From Alphaproteobacteria bacterium (lineage in GTDB: Bacteria; Pseudomonadota; Alphaproteobacteria; RF32; CAG-239), in NCBI GenBank assembly GCA_017475705.1, contig JAFVFB010000011.1, forward strand, positions 1 to 60,146: 60,146 nt of DNA, written 5' to 3'. The stretch's first letter is position 1, and the number at the start of each line of letters is the position of its first letter. Made by a program: the position numbers and the translations under genes. Below, one piece after another: positions 8,681-17,709 of this stretch. Below the pieces are notes generated by a model. It was not told where the DNA came from. It did not search any database and saw only the letters and a program-made list of their open reading frames with translations.

Positions 8681-9859
8681 ATGACAACGCTAAAAACAAA
8701 AGTTTTAGGAATTGATTTTGAAAACCCATTTATTTTGGCATCTGCTCCACCAACGGCAAAAATTGCTAGCATCGATAAGGCGTTTTCCCTTGGTTGGGGA
8801 GGCGCCGTGCTTAAAACAATAACGCCAGATAATTTAGAAATGATTGAAGCTTCAGAGCGTTATGCAGCATGGAAGTTCGGCAACAAAGTATGTGGTTTTG
8901 AAAACATTGAATTACTAAGTCATTTGACTGTGCAAGAATGGCTTGATGGTATTAGGCTTTTGCGCCAAAAACACCCGACAAAGGTGCAGATTGCGAGTAT
9001 TATGGCACCCGTTGTTAAAGAAGAATGGCAAAAATTGGTAAAAATTTTTAATGATTCTGAGATAGATGCTTTTGAGCTGAATTTTTCTTGTCCGCATGGA
9101 ATGCCGGAAAAGGGAATCGGTATGGCCATCGGTACTCATCCAGAACTTTCTGCAATGATCACAGCGTGGGTGGTGGAAGTCGCTCAAAAACCGGTGTTTG
9201 TTAAGCTTTCGCCGAATGTTACCAATATTGTGGAAATTGCTCAAGCGGTAGAAAAGGCTGGTGCAAATGGAATTTCAGCAATTAATACGGTACAATCTTT
9301 GATGGGGGTCGATTTAGATACGTTTGAACCATTGCCGAAAGTGAATGGAAAAACGACATTCGGTGGATATTCCGGTATTTCGGTTAAGCCAATTGGGTTG
9401 CGTTGTGTGGCGCAAATTCGGCAAAATAGTGATTTACCAATTTTGGGTATAGGAGGAATTTCTAACTGGAAAGATGCGGCAGAATATATGACTGTTGGTG
9501 CAGATGTTGTTCAAGTTTGTACAGAGGTTATGGTCAATGGATATGGTATTATTTCTGCTATGAAAAAGGGATTTTTGGATTATTTGATAGACAAAGGATT
9601 CAATAGTCCGGCAGATTTGAAAAATCGTGCTATCAAAAATATTTCTGAACATAGAACACTGGATAAACAAAAACAAGTTTATCCGCAAATTGATGATGCT
9701 TTATGTGTTAAATGCGGTAAGTGTGTTATGGTTTGCAGTGAATCCGAACATAGTGCGTTATCAATTGTAGACGGGAAAGTTTTTGTTGATAAAGATTCTT
9801 GTGTCGGATGTTCCTTATGTTCTCATGTTTGTGTACAATCAGCAATTAAAATGAAATAA
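8681..9859 (+). CDS. preA: PreA-like dihydropyrimidine dehydrogenase subunit with ferredoxin domain
   Basis: A 392-residue protein. Residues 1-310 form an FMN-binding TIM barrel of the dihydroorotate/dihydropyrimidine dehydrogenase family; FELNFSCPHGMPEKGIGMA holds the active-site cysteine of the PreA/DPYD type. The C-terminus carries two 4Fe-4S motifs, CVKCGKCVMVC and CVGCSLCSHVC. PreA pairs with PreT to reduce uracil and thymine with NADH. No preT is visible in the window, so the partner lies elsewhere or the substrate differs. The ribosome site is weak (AGGAAAATAGG). Confidence 0.85.
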   Translation: MTTLKTKVLGIDFENPFILASAPPTAKIASIDKAFSLGWGGAVLKTITPDNLEMIEASERYAAWKFGNKVCGFENIELLSHLTVQEWLDGIRLLRQKHPTKVQIASIMAPVVKEEWQKLVKIFNDSEIDAFELNFSCPHGMPEKGIGMAIGTHPELSAMITAWVVEVAQKPVFVKLSPNVTNIVEIAQAVEKAGANGISAINTVQSLMGVDLDTFEPLPKVNGKTTFGGYSGISVKPIGLRCVAQIRQNSDLPILGIGGISNWKDAAEYMTVGADVVQVCTEVMVNGYGIISAMKKGFLDYLIDKGFNSPADLKNRAIKNISEHRTLDKQKQVYPQIDDALCVKCGKCVMVCSESEHSALSIVDGKVFVDKDSCVGCSLCSHVCVQSAIKMK

Positions 9860-9918
9860 AATTGTCTTGATGGTATATATTTAATGCTTGCTAATGAGGT
9901 TATTCTGCGGAGAGGAAA

Positions 9919-10563
9919 ATGGAGTATTTTTTTAGAGATAATCATGCGCGAGAGTTGATCGTATTTTTTGCAGGATGGGGATGCGATGAAAATCAATTTA
10001 CTAATTTACGTGATGATAAAGATGTTTTGATCTTGTATGATTATCAAGACTTGAAGTTAAATTTTAACTTTAACAAATATCGAGATGTTTATATTATCGC
10101 ATATTCTGCTGGTGTTTTTGTGGCATCGTTGATTGCTGATAAAATTCCAAATGTGAGACAGAAAGTTGCAGTTTGTGGTAATCCGTACTTGTTTGATGAG
10201 ACATTAGGAATTTCGCAAGATATCCTGCAGGTTTTTAAGGAAATAACGTTAGATAATTATCTCGATTTTCGCCGAAAATATATGGTATTCAGTGATGAAG
10301 AATATGATCAATATAATCGACTTCAATCCCTTAGAACAATAGAAAGTTGTGCAGATGAGTTGGCGGCTTTACAGAAAATGTATCATGAAAAAAAGATGCA
10401 AATAAATCCGGTGTTTGATAAGGCTTTGGTGGCGGAAAATGATTTGATATTTAAACTTCCTGCACAAAAGGATTTTTATAACGGAAAACTGCGGGTTATT
10501 GAAAAGGCTAAACATCATATATTTTTCAGGTTTGACCAATTTGAGGATTTGCTTAAAGTTTAA
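9919..10563 (+). CDS. DUF452/BioG-like alpha/beta hydrolase
   Basis: A 214-residue protein that resembles the DUF452 family, which includes BioG, the esterase that frees pimeloyl-ACP from its methyl ester in biotin synthesis. Visible features: the oxyanion region VFFAGWGCDENQF near 14-26, VLILYDYQDL near 36, the nucleophile in IIAYSAGVF near 65 and a late histidine in KAKHHIFFRFD. Length is normal for BioG (about 210-220). No other bio genes are adjacent; usually bioG lies between bioF and bioC. So the assignment to biotin synthesis is tentative. RBS GGAGAGG. Confidence 0.65.
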   Translation: MEYFFRDNHARELIVFFAGWGCDENQFTNLRDDKDVLILYDYQDLKLNFNFNKYRDVYIIAYSAGVFVASLIADKIPNVRQKVAVCGNPYLFDETLGISQDILQVFKEITLDNYLDFRRKYMVFSDEEYDQYNRLQSLRTIESCADELAALQKMYHEKKMQINPVFDKALVAENDLIFKLPAQKDFYNGKLRVIEKAKHHIFFRFDQFEDLLKV

Positions 10564-10653
10564 ATTAGGGGTTAAATAACATTACAAAAAAAACTGGGGT
10601 AGCTCCTAAAAGGCGAATAAGTTTGGGGAAAATATGAGATAGTGGAGAGGGTG

Positions 10654-11070
10654 ATGCTTAAAATTTTTTATTTAGTGCTATGTGCTGTTCTGGAGTTTGT
10701 GTTGATAAATTCAGTACAGGCAGCAGAGGTTGGAAAAGCAAAAATAATCGTGAATATTTACTACACAGGTGAAAATGGTAGTGCTCGTCAGTTTGCTGAA
10801 GAAATGGAGCAAAGCGGAACAGTCGCCGCTATCCGAGCTGAAGATGGCAACTTGCGATATGAATATTTTTATCCGAAAGATGATGTTGAAACGGTGCTGT
10901 TGATTGATATTTGGGAGAGCCAAGAGGCGATAGATAGGCATCATGCCTCGCTTATGATGAATAAAATCACTGAATTGCGCGAAAAATATAACCTGCATAT
11001 GAAGGTTGAGCGTTATATTGAAGATACCGCGGGTATTCCTGGTAAAGATAAAGCATTTATCAAAGAATAA
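10654..11070 (+). CDS. Exported ABM-domain protein (YgiN-like monooxygenase fold)
   Basis: I place the start at ATG 10654 (GGAG 6-7 bases before), giving about 138 residues and a signal peptide MLKIFYLVLCAVLEFVL ... VQAA. The remainder has the antibiotic-biosynthesis-monooxygenase (ABM) ferredoxin-like fold: alternating IIVNIYYTG, a helix FAEEMEQSGTVAAIR, then YEYFYPKDD and the family mark LLIDIWESQEAIDRHHAS. Members act as small cofactor-free monooxygenases or quinol oxidases, mostly in the cytoplasm. The exported form is unusual. Stands alone, before the tRNA. Confidence 0.7.
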   Translation: MLKIFYLVLCAVLEFVLINSVQAAEVGKAKIIVNIYYTGENGSARQFAEEMEQSGTVAAIRAEDGNLRYEYFYPKDDVETVLLIDIWESQEAIDRHHASLMMNKITELREKYNLHMKVERYIEDTAGIPGKDKAFIKE

Positions 11071-11190
11071 GTGATGAAGAAAGGATGTTCTGTATCTAAT
11101 GGAGCAATGGCATGCTATGAGTATTTTATGGAGTAAATGAGGGGCAGCCTTACTATGGTGATTTTTGTAGGACAAATTTTAATTTTTTGC

Positions 11191-11218
11191 TTGATATTGG
11201 GAAAAAGTGTGATATGAA
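11191..11218 (+). promoter_or_regulatory. Probable promoter for tRNA-Val(CAC)
   Basis: TTGATA, a 16-nt spacer and TATGAA end 12 bases before the tRNA, a good sigma-70 match for a monocistronic tRNA. Confidence 0.55.
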
Positions 11219-11230
11219 GTAGGTGTCTTT

Positions 11231-11307
11231 GGGTGTATAGCTCAGTTGGTTAGAGCGCTACGTTCACATCGTAGAGGTCACAAGTTCGAGACTTGTTACA
11301 CCCACCA
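11231..11307 (+). tRNA. tRNA-Val(CAC), canonical, CCA encoded
   Basis: A full cloverleaf: acceptor GGGTGTA/TACACCC, D-arm GCTC/GAGC with loop AGTTGGTTA (contains GG), anticodon stem CTACG/CGTAG with loop TTCACAT, T-arm ACAAG/CTTGT with loop TTCGAGA, and 3' ACCA. The anticodon CAC reads GTG (valine). It has all the standard tertiary marks and serves as a reference for the aberrant gene at 29049. Confidence 0.97.
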
Positions 11308-11424
11308 GCATTTTTTATATGTTTTTCGCTTAATGCATGCCGATTTGAAATGGATTGTCTTATCGGATTTTCAAAGCTTCTTTATTCTTTGCGAGAATTG
11401 TTGTTTTTTGAGTGTGTTTTTTAA

Positions 11425-11455
11425 TTGACAACTCGTCCTTTCTTGAGGATATAAT
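11425..11455 (+). promoter_or_regulatory. Promoter of the ferredoxin-tatA-tatC operon
   Basis: Perfect consensus boxes TTGACA (11425-11430) and TATAAT (11450-11455), separated by 19 nt, about 26 bases before the chosen GTG start. The long spacer may make it weak or activator-dependent. Confidence 0.7.
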
Positions 11456-11481
11456 ATAGCTGATTTTTGGGGGAGCATGCT

Positions 11482-12777
11482 GTGAAAAATAAGATTTTAG
11501 TATATGGCAGATTGCTGGTTGCTATCAGTTTCTTTATCTTATGTGGGTTGGCTTTTTTTGGGAAAATCTATCCGCTGAAGATTTTTGATATACAATTTGT
11601 ATCGGCTTTGCAGAGTGGAATAGTTTCTGCCGCTATTGTTAGTCTGATACCGCTTGTTGTGGTTATGGTTTTAACGCTTATATTTGGTCGAATCTATTGT
11701 TCAACATTATGTCCGCTGGGTATTTATCAAGAAATCCTGATGTCTCTTTTTAAACCTTTTTATAAAAAATCAAGACAATATGGTTGTCGGCATTTTCCTT
11801 TTGCTTATTGGGGAGCTGTTATACTTTTCGGCATTTTGGTTGGTGGGACAGTCATTTGGTTGAGAAAGGTTGATCCATATGCAATTTGGGGAAATGCTCT
11901 TTCTGGTGCAGAATTTGGAATAGGTTTTTTGCTGTCTATTGCGGTCTTGGTGTTGTTTAAAAAACGATTTTTTTGTGTGAATATCTGTCCGGTTGGGGCC
12001 GTGATAGGCTTTATGGCTCGATTTTCTTTTTTCAAAGTTCATATTAATGAAGATAAATGCAAAATGTGTGGCTTATGTGCAAAGGTTTGTCCCTGCGGTG
12101 CTATTGATGCTAAAACTAATCAGGTCAATCATGAGACGTGTATTAAGTGTTTCAAATGTTTGGCGCATTGTCACCATGGTGCAATTTATTATGGGCGGAA
12201 AAAAAGTGTGTCTGTGCCATTTAATTTGAAACGACGGCAGCTCCTCTTTTCCGGATTGATGGTTGCAACTTTGGGAGTGGCATTTAAAGGGGGAATAGAC
12301 CTTAGTAAACGCGTTGCACAGAAATTGAAAAGAGTTATTATTCCGGCAGGTGGCGGAAAAATACAAGATTTTGCTAATAGGTGTTTAAATTGTAATCTGT
12401 GTGTGAAAAACTGTCCGATGAAAGTTATTAAATCTGCTACAGATGCAGTAGCATTTGTGCATCTTGATTATCAAAAATCTTATTGTGATTTTAATTGTCA
12501 TAAATGTTCGGAAATTTGCCCTAGTGGTGCCTTAAGGCATTTAACATTAGCACAAAAGCAAAAGACAAAACTTGCGACAGCGGTGATTGATGAAGATATT
12601 TGTGTTAAATGCGGTTTGTGTTCTGTAAAATGTCCGCGTGCGGCAATCATTAAAGAGGTAGGGCAGGTCCCGTGGGTTCGGTTTGAAGAATGTATTGGCT
12701 GTGGGGCATGCGCTCAGGTTTGTCCGGTCAAAGCGATTTCTTTTGAGCCAGTTTCTGAGCAAATTTATTTAAGTTAA
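11482..12777 (+). CDS. Membrane polyferredoxin, NapH-like half fused to NapG-like half
   Basis: The GTG at 11482 is chosen for its GGGGGAG site; a TTG at 11467 is the other option. The first 190 residues have about four membrane helices with [12 protein letters not shown] and [10 protein letters not shown], as in NapH/NosR/MauN. Then come two 4Fe-4S motifs, [14 protein letters not shown] and [11 protein letters not shown]. At about residue 250 a second hydrophobic segment begins with KRRQLLFSG, a twin-arginine-type signal as in NapG, followed by four more cluster motifs ([45 protein letters not shown]). It looks like a fused quinol-to-periplasm electron conduit. tatA and tatC follow in the same operon. 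The terminal electron acceptor is unknown. Confidence 0.85.
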   Translation: MKNKILVYGRLLVAISFFILCGLAFFGKIYPLKIFDIQFVSALQSGIVSAAIVSLIPLVVVMVLTLIFGRIYCSTLCPLGIYQEILMSLFKPFYKKSRQYGCRHFPFAYWGAVILFGILVGGTVIWLRKVDPYAIWGNALSGAEFGIGFLLSIAVLVLFKKRFFCVNICPVGAVIGFMARFSFFKVHINEDKCKMCGLCAKVCPCGAIDAKTNQVNHETCIKCFKCLAHCHHGAIYYGRKKSVSVPFNLKRRQLLFSGLMVATLGVAFKGGIDLSKRVAQKLKRVIIPAGGGKIQDFANRCLNCNLCVKNCPMKVIKSATDAVAFVHLDYQKSYCDFNCHKCSEICPSGALRHLTLAQKQKTKLATAVIDEDICVKCGLCSVKCPRAAIIKEVGQVPWVRFEECIGCGACAQVCPVKAISFEPVSEQIYLS

Positions 12778-12788
12778 GGAGTAAAATT

Positions 12789-12977
12789 ATGTCTTTAGGA
12801 TTTAGTGAAATTATATTGATTTTGATGGTTGTTCTGGTGCTGTTTGGTGGTAAAAAAATACCAGAATTGGCGCGAGGCTTAGGAAAGGCTCAGGCGGAAT
12901 ATAAAAAGGCAAAGGAGGCTATTAATAAAGAGGTCGATAGTCTTAAAAATGAAATTACAGATGATGAAAATCAGTAA
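12789..12977 (+). CDS. tatA: Sec-independent translocase subunit TatA
   Basis: A 62-residue protein: short N-terminal membrane helix [20 protein letters not shown], the conserved [16 protein letters not shown] hinge and amphipathic helix, then a charged tail. TatA oligomers form the transient pore of the twin-arginine pathway. It starts 11 bases after the polyferredoxin stop (AAGGAG site) and is followed by tatC; no tatB is visible, so TatA probably also serves as TatB, as in minimal systems. Members of this family are 60-90 residues. Confidence 0.95.
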   Translation: MSLGFSEIILILMVVLVLFGGKKIPELARGLGKAQAEYKKAKEAINKEVDSLKNEITDDENQ

Positions 12978-12996
12978 ATCTCTTAGATAATAAATC

Positions 12997-13713
12997 ATGA
13001 CAGATCAGGAAAAAAATACACTGGTTGAGCATTTAGAAGAGTTGCGGGGGGTGTTAATTAGGTGTCTCATAGCATTGGCTATTGGGTTTGTGCCGATGTT
13101 TTTTTGTGCTCCGTCTGTTTTAGATGTCCTTATTAAAATTGTTCTTCAGAAATGTCCGGTGACGCTTAATTTTTTCTCTCCCATGGAATTATTTGTGTTA
13201 CAAATGAAAATGGCAATGATGCTGGATATTTTGATTTGTTTTCCATTTATGATATGGCAAATATGGCATTTTATATTACCAGCCCTTTATGAACATGAGC
13301 GTCGGTTTATAAAATCTTTGGTAGGCCTATCAAGTTTACTCTTTATTGTGGGAAGTTTGTTTTGTTTATTTTTTATTTTGCCATCGGTTATGCACTTTGG
13401 GTTAAGTTTTATGACAGACGGCATTCAACCAGTGTTAGGCATTGGTGCAGTGATTTCATTGGTGCTAAGGTTGACCATTATCTTTGGTGTTATGTTTCAA
13501 TTTCCGCTTGTAACCTATAGCTTGATACAAGCTGGTATTATTGAATATCATACTGTGAAAAATAAACGAGCAGTTGTTTTTGTGGGTATTCTTATTTTAT
13601 CCGGTTTGTTGACACCACCGGATATTATAAGCCAGATTATGTTAACTATTCCGACTTATAGCTTGTTTGAAATCGGTTTGTTTTTAGCAAGGAAACACTC
13701 ATCGGGTGGATAA
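12997..13713 (+). CDS. tatC: Sec-independent translocase subunit TatC
   Basis: A 238-residue integral membrane protein with six helices. The N-terminal cytoplasmic motif LVEHLEELRGVLIRCL and the conserved F-x-x-P-x-E segment (NFFSPMELF near residue 62) are both present; these bind the twin-arginine signal. ALYEHERRF near 98 and GLLTPPDIISQ near 208 are further family marks. It ends 5 bases from the stop of the convergent glycosyltransferase gene. No clear ribosome site is seen, so translation may depend on the upstream tatA. Confidence 0.96.
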   Translation: MTDQEKNTLVEHLEELRGVLIRCLIALAIGFVPMFFCAPSVLDVLIKIVLQKCPVTLNFFSPMELFVLQMKMAMMLDILICFPFMIWQIWHFILPALYEHERRFIKSLVGLSSLLFIVGSLFCLFFILPSVMHFGLSFMTDGIQPVLGIGAVISLVLRLTIIFGVMFQFPLVTYSLIQAGIIEYHTVKNKRAVVFVGILILSGLLTPPDIISQIMLTIPTYSLFEIGLFLARKHSSGG

Positions 13714-13718
13714 TGAGA

Positions 13719-14621
13719 TTATTTTTGCAGAATAGCAGAGGAAAAATGTTGGAGTAAGTCAGAATAGGCTTGTGGGGCATTCTTTTTAAGCCATTCTAAT
13801 ACCAATCTTTTGGGTTCTTGAATATTTAAGCGTTGCGTGAATGTTCTCAGCTTTAGAAGTGGGGTATGATATGTCGCAAGCATGGTTAGCGGATAACAAT
13901 TTTTATCATTTAGAGGAAGTGAACTTAGCTTTTTATATGGAATGTAACTTGCTGAATGGAAGCCTAAGTTTTCTAGGTATTGTGTAAAAGGAACTTCGTA
14001 ACGGTAAGCTACTGTTAAACCGTCTTTTTGTGCTTTGACATTGTTTAAATATGATAAAAATTCGCGTTTTTGGTATACCTGCGGTTTGAAAACGAGAAAG
14101 TAGCTTTGTAAATGATAAAGACCATCTTGGTTGGCGGTGATACCGTAAAAATCAGCTTGATCGGGCATCGCTTCCATGATAGGGGTTAAACTTGGAGCGA
14201 CTAGAAGAGTCGAATCGTTGGCTAAAATGAGTTTATCTGTCTGTGATAGGTAATTATTATTTTGGAGCCAATTAACACCGCGCTTATATGAACCCCAGTC
14301 GTATTCTCCGTGATGGAGGGCTTCTATTCTGGTGATGAAGGGAGCTAGTTTTTTGATTTCATTTTTTCTAATCGGATTATCTGTAATGTAGATGATATTG
14401 GGGGCTATTTCTTTTAGTGCACGTAGATAAGTTATTACATAGTTTGGAACGGTGTGATCAGCACTATAAGCGGCGAAAATGGCCGTGTTTTTTTGTGGTT
14501 GGAAGGCCGCAAAATCCTTTTTAATATTTATGGCATTGGTATGAACCGTTGCTATTTGCCATAAAGCTAGTCCCAGTAGTAAAATAAGGAATATTGTAAG
14601 GTCGTATCTAAGTTTTTTCAT
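13719..14621 (-). CDS. Membrane-anchored RgpF-like glycosyltransferase
   Basis: A 300-residue protein with one N-terminal membrane helix (residues 8-27) and a domain resembling the rhamnan synthesis F (RgpF) family: HGEYDWGSYKRGVNWL near 100, KLILANDSTLL near 130, and FYGITANQDGLYHLQSYFLVF near 160, typical of this family's sugar-nucleotide site. Such enzymes add sugars to surface polysaccharides. The anchor suggests it acts at the inner face of the inner membrane or in the periplasm. No polysaccharide cluster surrounds it, but lpxA follows upstream on the same strand, separated by a hairpin. Confidence 0.65.
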   Translation of the reverse strand: MKKLRYDLTIFLILLLGLALWQIATVHTNAINIKKDFAAFQPQKNTAIFAAYSADHTVPNYVITYLRALKEIAPNIIYITDNPIRKNEIKKLAPFITRIEALHHGEYDWGSYKRGVNWLQNNNYLSQTDKLILANDSTLLVAPSLTPIMEAMPDQADFYGITANQDGLYHLQSYFLVFKPQVYQKREFLSYLNNVKAQKDGLTVAYRYEVPFTQYLENLGFHSASYIPYKKLSSLPLNDKNCYPLTMLATYHTPLLKLRTFTQRLNIQEPKRLVLEWLKKNAPQAYSDLLQHFSSAILQK

Positions 14622-14738
14622 GGGGTATATCCAGCAAAAAAATATAGCAAATTAGATGCCGAGGAAAAATGTAAAAATCAGCGCTACTAGATAATCGTCA
14701 AGATGATTATAGATATCCTGTTATGTCTTGATTGTACA

Positions 14739-14767
14739 CCATACCCCGTAAAATCTACGGGGTATGG
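14739..14767. terminator. Strong hairpin between lpxA and the RgpF-like gene
   Basis: A perfect 12-bp stem CCATACCCCGTA/TACGGGGTATGG with a 5-nt loop lies 15 bases past the lpxA stop. Flanking T runs are poor in both directions, so it may be a 3'-end stabiliser or a weak terminator for lpxA. Confidence 0.6.
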
Positions 14768-14781
14768 TAAAAGCTTTTTGT

Positions 14782-15603
14782 TTATTCTGCAACTAAAACT
14801 TGGCGACGACTGTGCATTGCTTCATGAATAAACTGTATTTGTTCCATTACTATGCTGTTATCAGCAAATTTTTGTTGAGCTTTTTCTAAGCGTTGTTCAA
14901 ATGTATCTTCTTTGGATTTGAATATATACATATAGGCACGGACAACAGATTTAATCGTGTGCTCATCATATCCACCGCGTTTCATTCCAACTTGGTTGAG
15001 GCCTCTTAAATATCCACGATCTCCTGTGACCATGCCAAATGGTATAACATCTCGACCGATGCCGGTCATTCCGCCAATCATGGCTTTGCGTCCAATACGA
15101 ACAAATTGATGTACTGCTGAGTTACCGCCCAAGATGACACCGTCACCTAACCGAACATGGCCACCAATGACAGCGTTATTGGTCATAATAACATTGTTAC
15201 CAACAACACAATCATGTGCTATATGAGAATTGACCATAAACATGCCATCAGAACCAACTCTAGTTATTAGCTTTTCTGGTTCTTCTCCATTAATGGAGGT
15301 TTGTCCTTTAGGTGTTCCAGCGTGCATGGTGACATTTTCGCGAATGACGTTGCGGTCGCCGATAATTAAGCGGGCACCTTCTTGAAATTCATTACCGTGG
15401 TCTTGCGGTCCACCGCCTAAACAGGCATTGGGAAATATAACGTTGCCTTCACCTATAGTGGTATTACCTAAAATAGTTACACGAGCCAATAGACGGCAGT
15501 TTGCCCCAATTTTTGCTTGGTTTGAGATGTAGCAAAAAGGACCTATTTCTGCACTTGGATCAATTTGAGCACCAGTTTCTATAACTGCGGTTGGATGTAT
15601 CAT
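14782..15603 (-). CDS. lpxA: UDP-N-acetylglucosamine acyltransferase LpxA
   Basis: A 273-residue left-handed beta-helix acyltransferase, the first step of lipid A synthesis: transfer of a 3-hydroxyacyl chain from ACP to UDP-GlcNAc. Hexapeptide repeats run from IHPTAVIETGAQIDPSAEIG to about residue 190; the catalytic His is in NSHIAHDCVVG and the GGPQDHGNEF loop is conserved. The C-terminal helical part with GMKRGGYDEHTIKSV is normal. In most alphaproteobacteria lpxA sits in lpxD-fabZ-lpxA-lpxB; here it is alone. Confidence 0.97.
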   Translation of the reverse strand: MIHPTAVIETGAQIDPSAEIGPFCYISNQAKIGANCRLLARVTILGNTTIGEGNVIFPNACLGGGPQDHGNEFQEGARLIIGDRNVIRENVTMHAGTPKGQTSINGEEPEKLITRVGSDGMFMVNSHIAHDCVVGNNVIMTNNAVIGGHVRLGDGVILGGNSAVHQFVRIGRKAMIGGMTGIGRDVIPFGMVTGDRGYLRGLNQVGMKRGGYDEHTIKSVVRAYMYIFKSKEDTFEQRLEKAQQKFADNSIVMEQIQFIHEAMHSRRQVLVAE

Positions 15604-15762
15604 TTTATGTTTCTCCCTTAAAATTCTATTTATTCATGCAGTATAGTGTGTCGTAGGTGTTTGTAAAGCTAAAATTTATTTCCTCAAAGTAACAAAAAGT
15701 TACAGTTTATTATGAAAAGTTCTCTGATTGAGCTTTTGTGGTGAATAAGGATAAGGTCTTGC

Positions 15763-15791
15763 TTGCATCCACAATTCGTCTATTATATTTT
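15763..15791 (+). promoter_or_regulatory. Probable promoter for the GtrII-like gene
   Basis: TTGCAT (15763-15768), a 17-nt spacer and TATTTT (15786-15791), about 30 bases before the GTG start. Confidence 0.4.
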
Positions 15792-15822
15792 ATAGGTGGT
15801 TTAATATGGTGGAGAAGGCAAC

Positions 15823-17595
15823 GTGTCTAAGTTTTTGTTTCGTTTTTTGATTGCAGCTATTGGGGGCATGGTTATTTTTGTGGGAGGTATTTTGTTGGGG
15901 AAATTTTCTTCAATTAATTGCCATCAGGCTTTAGGAGCTGGTTTCTTTACGATGATAGGGCTTTATTGTTTGCTTTCTCCTGTAATATGGCTAAAAATTC
16001 GACATATATTTTGTGAGTTGGATTGGGCAGAGGAATGTGGACGTATTTATGATCGTATCCCTGTTGTATATCGGCATAGCTTTTGGATACTGTTTGGTTT
16101 TATAAATTTAGCCTTTCTATTCCATACTATTAATTTTATGTGGGGGAACGAAGATTGGGCAGCAGTGAGATATGCCGTTAATCCAGAGGAAAGTCTTGCG
16201 CGAGGGGCGTTTGCAGCCTATTGGTTGCAAGAGCTGTTATTTGAAGGTAAAATATTACCGGTGATTAATAATTTATGGGCCTTTGCTGGATTGAGTTTGG
16301 CTGGCGTATTGTTGGCTATCTATTGGAGAATTCCGCGTCAGACATGGCAAGTCGTGCTTATCGGATTAATAGCTACGGTTACACCCTATGCTTTAGCTGT
16401 TCTTTATTCTGTAAAAACGTCTTTAGGAGTCTTATTCTTGCCAGCCATAGTCTTGATGGCAGTTTTGTTAGCGGAAAGGCGGGGACAGAATGATTTTCAT
16501 ACATATTTTTATAATATTATTTCTGTTTTTCTGTTTGTATGGGCATTGGGTGTTTATATGCCTGTTATCAACTTAATTGCTATTGCTTTTCTGGGACGAA
16601 TACTCCTTAGTGTTATTACAGATGATATGGATATAAAAGCGGCAGCTGAGCAGACTAAGCAGGGAATAGCAAATTTTACTGCTGCGGTAATGATTTATTG
16701 GCTGATTTTGTTGTTACTTCGCGAAATACGTATATTGGCACCGTTGTATGTCGATTCTTTTCATGTTGCAAATCCGTTGTGGCGCTTACCGCAAGTGCTA
16801 TCTTATGCTTTTTTGCAATTTGTTCAGCCGCTGCCGTTTATGGATATAGCATATAAAATTTGTTACACTTTATTTGCGCTTTTTGCGTTGTTTGCATTCA
16901 TATTTAAGGCTCCATCTGCAAAAGTTGCTGTGCGTGGTTTGGCACTGCTGCCTTTGTTGTTATTGGCATCAGTATGGGCATTAGCTTTTGCAACATTACC
17001 GGAAACTCAGTTGGTTCAAAGTGGATTTCTAGGAATGCCATTTTTATTTGCTTTGTTGTTTGCTATGGTGTTAAGTGTTGCTCATGAGGAAAGTTTGTTA
17101 AGGCGAATCGTCTTTGTTTTTTCTATCTTGTTGATATTTATGAATTTTATTCGAATAGCCTATGCCGAAAAAGTTTGGAAGTTTGGTTGGGATGCCGAAA
17201 CAAAATTGGCTGAACGTATCATTACTAGACTTGAAAAAATGCCAGAATTTGATATTAATCGACAATATAAGTTGTTGCAAATTGGGGAAAAGAGTTTGCG
17301 TTCTAAATATTATCGTCGAGGCCCTTTTGAAATTAATAATGGGGAATTGTTGGGGTATGCTTTTTATCCGGCTGGCAAAGCAAAAGATGCTTATAATTTC
17401 TTTTATCAAACTGATTTTTTAAGTGATGATGTTCAGGACCAAGCTCTGAAAATTCCAGAAATACGACAATATCTTTTGCAGACGGCGCGTGCTTGGCCAG
17501 CTCCAGAAAGCTTGTTTATTTATGGCTCGTATATTGTTTTTGTGCTTGATGAGGTGCAGCTGGCATTAGTGCAAAAAAAATTAGATGAATATTAA
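15823..17595 (+). CDS. Polytopic membrane protein, GtrII-like glucosyltransferase candidate
   Basis: A 590-residue protein with about 12 membrane helices, started by a GTG with a GGAGAAG site. After helix 3 a periplasmic loop begins WGNEDWAAVRYAVNPEESLA and continues to KILPVINNLWAFAG; this D/E-rich loop, then a P-V-x-N step into the next helix, resembles GtrII-family GT-C glycosyltransferases that modify O-antigen from polyprenyl-linked sugars. The last 120 residues form a soluble domain. I do not see gtrA or gtrB next to it. The family call is by pattern only; otherwise it is an unknown membrane protein. Confidence 0.5.
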   Translation: MSKFLFRFLIAAIGGMVIFVGGILLGKFSSINCHQALGAGFFTMIGLYCLLSPVIWLKIRHIFCELDWAEECGRIYDRIPVVYRHSFWILFGFINLAFLFHTINFMWGNEDWAAVRYAVNPEESLARGAFAAYWLQELLFEGKILPVINNLWAFAGLSLAGVLLAIYWRIPRQTWQVVLIGLIATVTPYALAVLYSVKTSLGVLFLPAIVLMAVLLAERRGQNDFHTYFYNIISVFLFVWALGVYMPVINLIAIAFLGRILLSVITDDMDIKAAAEQTKQGIANFTAAVMIYWLILLLLREIRILAPLYVDSFHVANPLWRLPQVLSYAFLQFVQPLPFMDIAYKICYTLFALFALFAFIFKAPSAKVAVRGLALLPLLLLASVWALAFATLPETQLVQSGFLGMPFLFALLFAMVLSVAHEESLLRRIVFVFSILLIFMNFIRIAYAEKVWKFGWDAETKLAERIITRLEKMPEFDINRQYKLLQIGEKSLRSKYYRRGPFEINNGELLGYAFYPAGKAKDAYNFFYQTDFLSDDVQDQALKIPEIRQYLLQTARAWPAPESLFIYGSYIVFVLDEVQLALVQKKLDEY

Positions 17596-17709
17596 TCTGA
17601 ACTTTTGTGTTTTTCTTTCGTTATGGTCTATCATAACTTTATAAAGTAGTTGAAAAATTTCTTTGGGTGCATTACATTACTTGCATATGGCTAATTTCGT
17701 GAGGTTAAA

